49,944 bases of DNA from a virus, in IMG/VR virus record IMGVR_UViG_3300031705_000008, positions 1 to 49,944 of that record, one strand, 5' to 3'. The notes beneath the pieces were generated by a model, which saw nothing but the letters and a program-made list of their open reading frames with translations, searched no databases and was not told the origin of the DNA. The position numbers and the translations under genes are program-made. This document shows, piece by piece, positions 6,211 through 11,863 of the stretch. Every line of letters starts with the position of its first letter. The first letter of the stretch is position 1.

Positions 6211-6377
6211 AGGCATTCTTTTATTTTTAATTCGTTAGACAGAAACTTAACCATTGTGTCTGCTTCGTCTTTAGTGAAGTCGTCACCTGGAGATGACTGA
6301 ATCATCTTCCATACGTTTAATGCTCCTTTAATTGTTTCTACTGATTGACCTTCTAGTAATTCGCTTGTTAGTGCCAT
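6207..6377 (-). CDS. Short paralog of the 126-aa protein at 7850 (56 aa)
   Basis: ATG at 6377, TGA at 6207-6209. The 56-residue product begins MALTSELLEGQSVETIKGAL and continues with WKMIQSSPGDDFTKDEADTM. It aligns with the N-terminal half of the protein encoded at 7850-8230 (GQSVETLEDALQTWKMIQVS; MVKFLTNEL against MVKFLSNEL), so the two are paralogs, this one lacking the C-terminal half. Function unknown. Three-way junction copy 1 stands 23 bases upstream of its ATG, and its stop overlaps the next start. Confidence 0.7.
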   Translation of the reverse strand: MALTSELLEGQSVETIKGALNVWKMIQSSPGDDFTKDEADTMVKFLSNELKIKECL

Positions 6378-6400
6378 TGTTGGTTGTTGTTTAGTTAGTT

Positions 6401-6445
6401 CCTCCTACGTATATCGCTTACGATAAGACCTACGTCTTTAGGAGG
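6401..6445 (-). promoter_or_regulatory. Three-way junction element, copy 1
   Basis: Outer stem CCTCCTA (6401-6407) with TAGGAGG (6439-6445); inner hairpins TATCG/CGATA (6412-6416 with 6421-6425) and AGAC/GTCT (6426-6429 with 6434-6437, loop CTAC). It sits five bases after the stop of the gene at 6451 and in the leader of the 56-residue paralog. Confidence 0.55.
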
Positions 6446-6450
6446 TGGTG

Positions 6451-6729
6451 TTAGTTGCTACTTTTTAATATGTACTCCATTTCTTTTTCTATTAAGTTAA
6501 CTGTTTCCATATCTGTATGAGTGTAAGTTCTCTCTATAGATGTGTCGTCCATTTCTCCGTATTCAGAGAATGCACTAATTCTTACTCCTCCAATCACGAC
6601 TTTTACTACGTAGTAGTCAGTTTGAAGTAATACATGAGCCATCCCTGAGATAAATCCTCTTTGAGTATTATACACAGAGTATCCAGTGAAGTCTCCGTTA
6701 AGTAATGTGTTGATTCTATATGTAATCAT
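6451..6729 (-). CDS. Hypothetical protein behind pseudoknot C (92 aa)
   Basis: The protein reads MITYRINTLLNGDFTGYSVY at its start and HVLLQTDYYVVKVVIGGVRI in the middle. It is strand-rich with many aromatic residues and ends with a helix (ETVNLIEKEMEYILKSSN). Not recognised. Its ATG lies eight bases behind a leader pseudoknot, and its stop is followed by three-way junction copy 1, so this gene is bracketed by both RNA element types. Confidence 0.65.
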   Translation of the reverse strand: MITYRINTLLNGDFTGYSVYNTQRGFISGMAHVLLQTDYYVVKVVIGGVRISAFSEYGEMDDTSIERTYTHTDMETVNLIEKEMEYILKSSN

Positions 6730-6737
6730 AACGAATG

Positions 6738-6775
6738 CAGGTAAGTTTAACGTCTTTTAGTAAAACCTGTAAGAC
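6738..6775 (-). promoter_or_regulatory. Leader pseudoknot, copy C
   Basis: On the minus strand GTCTT (6771-6775) pairs with AAGAC (6752-6756), and CAGGT (6765-6769) pairs with ACCTG (6738-6742), one base pair longer than in the other copies. Connector GTTAAACTT is shared with copy A. It ends eight bases before the ATG at 6729. Confidence 0.6.
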
Positions 6776-6787
6776 TTTTGGTTGTTA

Positions 6788-7093
6788 TTATTGTTGAATC
6801 ATAGCGTTCTCCATGAATATCACGGATAACTGATGAGCGCTGAGGTCTCCCTCGTAGCGAATACTCATCGTGTTTATGTTGGTAAGCCCTTTTGCGTTGG
6901 TGAACTCTACGGTGTAGCAAACGTCGACGAGTCCGTCGCTTATTGTCATTCCGTTGAGCTTTACCTCTGCTGTGGATATATCATTGTCTCCGAATAAAAT
7001 ATCGCAGCCAGATTGAATTCTAGGTGTTAACGTCTTAGCCGTTACATCTAAATTGATTGATTGTCCTGAATAGGTGATAGATAGTTTGTTCAT
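6788..7093 (-). CDS. Hypothetical protein (101 aa)
   Basis: Begins MNKLSITYSGQSINLDVTAK and is rich in Thr, Ser, Asn and alternating hydrophobics (AEVKLNGMTISDGLVDVCYT), so probably an all-beta fold. Not recognised. It is placed between the 62-residue membrane protein gene and pseudoknot C, all leftward. Confidence 0.65.
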   Translation of the reverse strand: MNKLSITYSGQSINLDVTAKTLTPRIQSGCDILFGDNDISTAEVKLNGMTISDGLVDVCYTVEFTNAKGLTNINTMSIRYEGDLSAHQLSVIFMENAMIQQ

Positions 7094-7103
7094 AATGGTT
7101 GTT

Positions 7104-7292
7104 TTAATTGTTTTGTTTTTTGTTTCTTTTGTTTTGTTTTACAACCTCTTCGATGGTTGAGTTAAGAGGTGTCTTAATAATCTCCTCGTTAAGCCTCTTA
7201 TGTCGTCTGTAATCACTGATTGTAATTACCACTACTAAGAATAGTACTGATACTAGAGCTATTATAAAGAATCCGATGATTTCTATTAACAT
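7104..7292 (-). CDS. Small membrane protein (62 aa)
   Basis: One N-terminal membrane helix (MLIEIIGFFIIALVSVLFLV continuing VVITI) is followed by a basic cytoplasmic-type tail (SDYRRHKRLNEEIIKTPLNS and a Lys/Asn-rich end). The basic residues right after the helix predict N-out, C-in topology. Function unknown; such proteins in early phage regions can act in superinfection exclusion or membrane takeover, which is inference. It lies directly downstream of a 266-base structured gap. Confidence 0.65.
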   Translation of the reverse strand: MLIEIIGFFIIALVSVLFLVVVITISDYRRHKRLNEEIIKTPLNSTIEEVVKQNKRNKKQNN

Positions 7293-7558
7293 AATGATTT
7301 ACTTTAATTGTTTGTAACGTTTTGACGAGCCGCAAATTCTTTGCGATACTTTTACTATATTTGTCATCCTACGATTTGTAGACGACTTGCATAGGAATGT
7401 GCTTGGATCAGATACTCTGCTCCATACGACATAGCGCCGTTGCACTTTACAACTTTCTGGCTGCCCAACTGCATACTAATCGTAGTGACTAGTACACAGT
7501 GAGCACTCAGAATTTAAAGTTGTTGATGGCAGCCCTACTTGTCTGCCAGCATAATTGA
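7293..7558. ncRNA. Gap with structured, possibly switching RNA
   Basis: No gene is seen in 266 bases. Visible pairings: a hairpin CGCAAA/TTTGCG near 7331-7345, an 8-bp stem 7449-7456 with 7516-7523 (ACAACTTT/AAAGTTGT), and a hairpin 7527-7532 with 7543-7548 (TGGCAG/CTGCCA). GGCAGCC at 7528-7534 can instead pair with GGCTGCC at 7459-7465, which excludes the 7527-7548 hairpin. A plus-strand TATATTTG box lies at 7356-7363. This is either a plus-strand small RNA or the long leader of the leftward membrane protein gene. Confidence 0.4.
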
Positions 7559-7753
7559 TTACGCTTCTGTCTCTACAAGACACAGTATAAGGATAGTCAT
7601 CACACTACTTGTGTAGACTGCTGCTTTACGAGCGTCTCGCCAAGCCTCGGACATAGAGTATCCGAATTCCATTTCTGGATCGGTAGCTACAACTCCTTTG
7701 TTTAACGCTTTTTCTGCCATTCTTTTCATTTGTTCTTCGGTAGGATTTACCAT
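7559..7753 (-). CDS. Small protein with C-terminal hydrophobic segment (64 aa)
   Basis: Start placed at the ATG at 7753 (MVNPTEEQMKRMAEKALNKG); a longer start at 7780 is possible but would add nine residues right behind the junction element. The C-terminal part (AVYTSSVMTILILCLV) is hydrophobic and may anchor the protein in the membrane, with ETEA at the very end. Function unknown. Three-way junction copy 2 lies in its leader. Confidence 0.55.
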   Translation of the reverse strand: MVNPTEEQMKRMAEKALNKGVVATDPEMEFGYSMSEAWRDARKAAVYTSSVMTILILCLVETEA

Positions 7754-7797
7754 AATAGTTAGAACACTGAGGTAGTTCAAGCTCCATTTAGTTAGTT

Positions 7798-7842
7798 CCT
7801 CTTTAGTGTAGTGAACACGGTAAGACCTACGTCTTCAAGAGG
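7798..7842 (-). promoter_or_regulatory. Three-way junction element, copy 2
   Basis: Outer stem CCTCTT (7798-7803) with AAGAGG (7837-7842); inner hairpins GTGT/ACAC (7806-7809 with 7815-7818) and AAGAC/GTCTT (7822-7826 with 7831-7835, loop CTAC). It follows seven bases after the stop of the gene at 7850. Flanks TTAGTTAGTT and GTTGTTATT are shared with the other copies. Confidence 0.55.
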
Positions 7843-7849
7843 TGTGTTG

Positions 7850-8230
7850 TTATTCTTTTTCTATTAACGCTTTTAACGTATTGATCGCAGAGGCTAAGCC
7901 ATCTACTCTTCCGTTAATGTACTCCTGAGAGTATCCGTCTTCCGTAGTGGTCACAGACCAGTCAGACAGTTGACACTCGATTGATGCTAACACTAATACT
8001 ATTGATGAGTTGTTCATAACGTTTTTTGTTTCGTTAGTTATTGCTAATTCCATTTCTTCTTGCGATTCCATAATCGCTAACTCGTTAGTTAAGAACTTAA
8101 CCATATCGTTGGCTTCTTCTTGATTGAACGAATCGTTATCCGTTGAGACTTGGATCATTTTCCACGTTTGTAGAGCGTCCTCTAATGTCTCTACTGATTG
8201 TCCTTGAAATACTTGGTTTGGCTGTGCCAT
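7850..8230 (-). CDS. Hypothetical protein, long paralog (126 aa)
   Basis: The N-terminal half (GQSVETLEDALQTWKMIQVS, then MVKFLTNEL) matches the 56-residue protein at 6207-6377, showing a gene duplication. The C-terminal half (SIVLVLASIECQLSDWSVTT, then GRVDGLASAINTLKALIEKE) has no counterpart there. The protein looks mainly helical. Not recognised. A structured gap precedes its start and junction copy 2 follows its stop. Confidence 0.65.
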   Translation of the reverse strand: MAQPNQVFQGQSVETLEDALQTWKMIQVSTDNDSFNQEEANDMVKFLTNELAIMESQEEMELAITNETKNVMNNSSIVLVLASIECQLSDWSVTTTEDGYSQEYINGRVDGLASAINTLKALIEKE

Positions 8231-8407
8231 AATGAATGATGTGTTGTTATACTAAATGATTGTACTGCTTTGACGGGTAGATTCGAACGTTGTTCTCAAC
8301 CGCACCGTTTTCTTAACAGTACTATAGTATAGGTTATGTGACGTTAGTAGCCACTTTTGAATGAATGAGAGACAGATTAGAGTGCATCGCTCCCTTGCAC
8401 TTGGGTA
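8231..8407. ncRNA. Gap with nested stems, candidate leader RNA
   Basis: No gene is visible. Nested complementary words build one long rod: TATACTA/TAGTATA (8248-8254 with 8325-8331), GTACTG/CAGTAC (8262-8267 with 8317-8322), ACGG/CCGT (8273-8276 with 8305-8308) and GTTG/CAAC (8289-8292 with 8297-8300). A second hairpin AGTGCA/TGCACT lies at 8381-8401. It separates the first two leftward genes, so it may be an attenuator, a processing site or a small RNA. Confidence 0.4.
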
Positions 8408-8704
8408 TTAATCTTTAGCTATTGCTACTACTATGGTAGCTATTACACCAAGAGAGACCATTAATGATCCTCCTTTGATTACTTTTATAGCGTTATCGGT
8501 ACGGACTTGCGTCATACCTCTTTCTTCGCATTTAGTTTCGTGCTCTTGTGCACGCTTGATAGTCTTGTTATTTTTCTCCGTTAGCTTGGTACCCTCGGCT
8601 ACCTTCTTGGCGATAGAGTTTAGTTGCATAGAGATACAGATCCCTGATGCTGTTGTTGGTACGTCTTTGGTTGCGGTAAGTAATGTTGAGAAGAATGTAT
8701 TCAT
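8408..8704 (-). CDS. First leftward gene, membrane-anchored hypothetical (98 aa)
   Basis: Starts MNTFFSTLLTATKDVPTTAS, followed by a long charged helical stretch (AEGTKLTEKNNKTIKRAQEH) and a C-terminal hydrophobic helix (GSLMVSLGVIATIVVAIAKD). A weak N-terminal hydrophobic patch is also present. A C-terminally anchored, coiled-coil type protein is likely; function unknown. As the gene closest to the divergent control region it is probably expressed earliest. A small hairpin (CCCAC/GTGGG, 8711-8729) lies right before its ATG. Confidence 0.65.
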   Translation of the reverse strand: MNTFFSTLLTATKDVPTTASGICISMQLNSIAKKVAEGTKLTEKNNKTIKRAQEHETKCEERGMTQVRTDNAIKVIKGGSLMVSLGVIATIVVAIAKD

Positions 8705-8747
8705 AATGCTCCCACACTTTGGTAGTGGGAATCTCCGTATTAGTTAT

Positions 8748-8767
8748 GCACGTTGAAATCAACTTGC
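8748..8767. promoter_or_regulatory. Imperfect palindrome in the divergent control region
   Basis: GCACGTTGAAATCAACTTGC is a 20-bp inverted repeat with one mismatched pair (GCA.GTTG around AAAT). It stands between the leftward and rightward gene blocks, where a repressor or activator dimer could bind. The rest of the 190-base gap (8705-8894) holds a small hairpin at 8711-8729 and the promoter-like box at 8861. No clear leftward -7 box was found. Confidence 0.4.
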
Positions 8768-8860
8768 TTTTGATAGAACAGGTGGCGTAGCCTAAAAGAT
8801 TGGGTTGCACACGGGGTGTACAGGAGAGGGCATCACACATTCACATTTAAAAAAAAAGTT

Positions 8861-8868
8861 TATATTTG
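8861..8868 (+). promoter_or_regulatory. Bacteroidota-type -7 box (TATATTTG), rightward block
   Basis: TATATTTG matches the Bacteroidota -7 consensus TAnnTTTG exactly, and lies 26 bases before the ATG at 8895, behind an A-tract. No matching -33 TTG could be placed at the usual distance, so either it is a weak host promoter or it is used by the phage polymerase. Confidence 0.45.
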
Positions 8869-8894
8869 CCTAGGAACAATTCAAAAATAAAGAT

Positions 8895-9161
8895 ATGCCT
8901 AATAATAAGTACGGAGGAAAAGGAAGTGTAAATGTATACTCCAAGACGACGAGTAAGACTAAGTCTAAGACAAAAAACGGTAAAGAGAAGGTAAAGAACA
9001 AGTACAAGAACATTACTACTACGACGGACTCTACTGGAACTACTACATATAAAACAAAGTCTAAGACTAAGAACGGTAAAGAAACAGTGAAGACTAAATT
9101 CAAGTTTAAGCCTAAAGGAAAGGGCAAGACTTTAAGGGAAAGAACTAGATCGAGAGGTTAA
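8895..9161 (+). CDS. Small Lys/Thr-rich repeat protein (88 aa)
   Basis: Extremely basic. A 16-residue unit occurs twice: KTKSKTKNGKEKVKNKYK and KTKSKTKNGKETVKTKFK, separated by a Thr-rich linker (NITTTTDSTGTTTY). The C terminus is PKGKGKTLRERTRSRG. The composition suits DNA condensation or an internal head protein, but this is inference. It is the first rightward gene, right behind a TATATTTG box and ahead of the terminase region. Not recognised as a known family. Confidence 0.65.
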   Translation: MPNNKYGGKGSVNVYSKTTSKTKSKTKNGKEKVKNKYKNITTTTDSTGTTTYKTKSKTKNGKETVKTKFKFKPKGKGKTLRERTRSRG

Positions 9162-9174
9162 TAAATACAAAGGG

Positions 9175-9498
9175 ATGAAGAGATATATTGAGACTCCATA
9201 CGGGGAGATATTCCGTGACGAGATGGGTAACTTAACTTTAGAGTATGAGACAGCGGACTTTTCCGAGTTCTCACCTATGGATCCTATAGACGGAGAGATA
9301 GACCTGTGGTTGATAGATAATGATTACATAATACTGGATAGGGATATATACTTTAACGATCCCGTTGTTGAATCTTTGAATTACATATACTTTGATCAGG
9401 AGACTCAGGACTACGAAGAGATTGATGTTCCAGTTAGTTACTCTGACGACATGGATGTTGGTAACTTTATGCTTAAGTATAAATTAGAAAGAGCCTAA
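9175..9498 (+). CDS. Acidic hypothetical protein (107 aa)
   Basis: Starts MKRYIETPYGEIFRDEMGNL. It is highly acidic and aromatic (GEIDLWLIDNDYIILDRDIY), probably beta-rich. Not recognised. Its TAA overlaps the ATG of the next gene (TAATG), a coupling used repeatedly in the rightward block. Confidence 0.65.
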   Translation: MKRYIETPYGEIFRDEMGNLTLEYETADFSEFSPMDPIDGEIDLWLIDNDYIILDRDIYFNDPVVESLNYIYFDQETQDYEEIDVPVSYSDDMDVGNFMLKYKLERA

Positions 9499-10034
9499 TG
9501 TATCTACTCAAACTAAAGAAAAAAGGGGATAGTGTGATAGCTGAAGACAATGGTCTATTGGCTGTACCAGAATTCCATAAGTTATTAAAGGAAAAGAAGT
9601 TGGGCGAGAAGGCTATGCGTTATGTAGCATTGAGTCAGGACTACGATTCTCCATATAGGTACTTGAATGAGCGAGATCGGAATAGGCAAATCTGCACGGA
9701 CTTAACAGGGAAGCCTGAATGGGCTGACACTAAACATCCTTTAATGGTGGCGGCAATTAAGAAGTATGGAGAACTACAAAGGGATCCTTTAGATGACCAG
9801 CTCGGAGCGTTCAACAGGAAGATCGATCAATACACTACACTTATAGATAACTGGTTTTTGGATCAGGAAACTGCTGAAGACTTACAGAAGGTAATGATCG
9901 GTATTGAAAAACTATTAGGTACTCGTACTGTTTTGCTGGAGGCTATTGAGCGTCGTGGTGAACGGAAGGTAATTAGTGGTGAACAGAAACTAAGCTTCCT
10001 TGAGAATAGAGCTGCTAGACTAAAAGATTCATAA
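9498..10034 (+). CDS. Protein preceding the large terminase, candidate small terminase
   Basis: A 178-residue protein joined to the large terminase gene by a TAATG overlap. It contains RYVALSQDYDSPYRYLNERD, resembling a segment (aromatic, Asp, SPY, then a charged Arg-rich run) that I associate with proteins encoded just before the terminase in Bacteroidota phages. The C-terminal half is helical (ETAEDLQKVMIGIEKLLGTR). Its position suggests a small terminase subunit or packaging accessory, but no DNA-binding motif is obvious, so the role is inferred from context. Confidence 0.5.
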   Translation: MYLLKLKKKGDSVIAEDNGLLAVPEFHKLLKEKKLGEKAMRYVALSQDYDSPYRYLNERDRNRQICTDLTGKPEWADTKHPLMVAAIKKYGELQRDPLDDQLGAFNRKIDQYTTLIDNWFLDQETAEDLQKVMIGIEKLLGTRTVLLEAIERRGERKVISGEQKLSFLENRAARLKDS

Positions 10035-11863
10035 TGGCTGGTAGATTCGACGTACAACAATACAGACCTATACCTAATCACGGACACCCCAAACTCGACA
10101 CCGATAGTTTAATCTATCAAGACTATTGGGAGGAGGAGATGAACCGCTGCATTAATGGCTATAAACCTATTGGCGGTGCGTGGATACCTGGGAACTACTA
10201 CTGGTATCTTAACTACTATATGATATTAGGTAACGACGGTACAGACGGGAATCGAAAGACTCTTATCTATCCGTGGTATAGAGATATGGATCTTGAATAC
10301 TTTATGCTATTCGACACCTGCCGTAGAGAAGGTAAAGGAATGATCGTAATTAAAGCCCGTGATAAAGGTTTTAGTTATATGAACTCTGGATTAGTTGCTC
10401 ATGAATTCACATTCTTTCCGCATTCCGAGGTCGGAATTGCGGCTGGACTAGGGGTTACTGCGAATTCATTTTTTGATAAGGTTAAGAAGGGGCTGATGAA
10501 CCAACATCCTAATTTCAGGCATGGTTGGTTAAAGGATACTAAGGATACATTAAGGGCAGGTTATAAGGAGAAGAACTCTGAAGGTCGGTGGGATATAAGT
10601 GGTTATCAATCTGTGATACACTGTAGAACCATGGATGATCCAGAAGTTTATAAAGGAGAGCGTTTATCTATAATGATTTTTGAGGAGGCTGGTGAATTCA
10701 AGAGATTGAAGAACGCCTACATGTCTTCCAAGGCTTGCTTCATGGATGGATCTAAGCAGTATGGAGTTCCTGTGGTCGGTGGAACAGGTGGGGATATAGA
10801 TTCTGCCTCTGCCGATTTTATGGATATGTATTATAATGCTGATGCGTTTAATCTTATTCCTATGTTTATTCCTGCGTCTGTTGCATTACACGGATTCTTT
10901 AGTCCTGTTACTGGAGTAGACGACGAACCAGCGGCTCGTAAATTCATTGAAGACGCTAGAGAAGATATACTAAATGGTGGTGGTGATAGTAAGGCGTATA
11001 ATTTACATATACAAAATTACCCACTAACCATACAGGAGGCGTTCTTAAAGACTAAAGGATCGAGGTTTGACATTGCGTTGCTTAATCAACAAAGAGGCCG
11101 TGTGCAAGACCTGAAGGATCCTGAGCAGCACTTAACGACTGGTCATCTTGATTGGGTAATAGGAGATAAAGGATTAACTCAAGAAGTTAAGTTCACTCCT
11201 CATCCTCACGGGCCATATAAAATACTACACCACCCTAAACCTCATTTAACTGGATTAGACATAGGTGGTATTGATAGTTATGATCAGGATCAGGCTGGTG
11301 CGGCACCATCTTTGGGTTGTGCTATGATATTCCGTAGAATAGAGAATACAAACGTACCATATAGGCTTCCTGTTGCAGAATATACAGATAGACCTGAAAC
11401 TGCTGACATGTTTTTCGAAGGATGTCTGAAATTAGCTGTATATTACAACGCACAAATGCTGGTGGAGTATACTAAGATTGGTATACTAGATTACTTCCTT
11501 AGAAATAAGGCTCAGAGGTACTTGAAGACCAAACCTCGTAGTGCACACTCGCCTGGAACTAAGACGAGAAACAACTACGGTGTTCACATGAATAAGCAAA
11601 TTAAGTCATATATGGAGTCATTGATGTACGATTACATAAAGGAAAAGGCAGACGATATATGGTTTATAGACCTGCTAGACGAGTTATGTGACTGGGGTTC
11701 AAGGAATACGGATAGGGCGATTGCATTCGGTTTGTGTCTTATACATGAAAATGATAACTTTGCGATTGAAGTGAAGAATAGAGAAACTGAGTCCATCAAA
11801 GAAAGTGGATTCTCTTATTACAAAAACGATAGTAATGGTACGCCAGTAAAACATAATAGATAA
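10034..11863 (+). CDS. terL: Terminase large subunit
   Basis: A 609-residue packaging ATPase/nuclease that would pump DNA into the prohead and cut it. An atypical Walker A-like loop is at about residues 106-115 (IKARDKGFSY). Walker B is at about 212-219 (SIMIFEEA). The RNase H-like nuclease domain starts near residue 405 with LTGLDIGGIDSYDQDQ (Asp409, Asp414), continues with MLVEYTKIGILDYF, and ends with DELCDWGSRNTDRAIAFGLC, giving the usual acidic residues. The gene overlaps the portal gene by one base (TAATG). Length and order fit terminases of crAss-like and related Bacteroidota phages. Confidence 0.88.
   Translation: MAGRFDVQQYRPIPNHGHPKLDTDSLIYQDYWEEEMNRCINGYKPIGGAWIPGNYYWYLNYYMILGNDGTDGNRKTLIYPWYRDMDLEYFMLFDTCRREGKGMIVIKARDKGFSYMNSGLVAHEFTFFPHSEVGIAAGLGVTANSFFDKVKKGLMNQHPNFRHGWLKDTKDTLRAGYKEKNSEGRWDISGYQSVIHCRTMDDPEVYKGERLSIMIFEEAGEFKRLKNAYMSSKACFMDGSKQYGVPVVGGTGGDIDSASADFMDMYYNADAFNLIPMFIPASVALHGFFSPVTGVDDEPAARKFIEDAREDILNGGGDSKAYNLHIQNYPLTIQEAFLKTKGSRFDIALLNQQRGRVQDLKDPEQHLTTGHLDWVIGDKGLTQEVKFTPHPHGPYKILHHPKPHLTGLDIGGIDSYDQDQAGAAPSLGCAMIFRRIENTNVPYRLPVAEYTDRPETADMFFEGCLKLAVYYNAQMLVEYTKIGILDYFLRNKAQRYLKTKPRSAHSPGTKTRNNYGVHMNKQIKSYMESLMYDYIKEKADDIWFIDLLDELCDWGSRNTDRAIAFGLCLIHENDNFAIEVKNRETESIKESGFSYYKNDSNGTPVKHNR

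Noticed and set aside
5131-6775. Calling the leader pseudoknots preQ1 riboswitches
   Set aside because: The overall H-type design is similar, but the loop and A-rich tail do not match the preQ1-I consensus I know, and none of the downstream genes relates to queuosine.
8271-8300. A tRNA gene, suggested by ATTCGAAC (a T-loop-like word in reverse complement)
   Set aside because: The five-base stems around the loop do not pair, and no acceptor or anticodon arm can be built. The word sits inside another nested fold.
8568-8840. A leftward 90-residue frame across the divergent region
   Set aside because: It overlaps the real first leftward gene in another frame, covers the control region, and has no leader or plausible composition.
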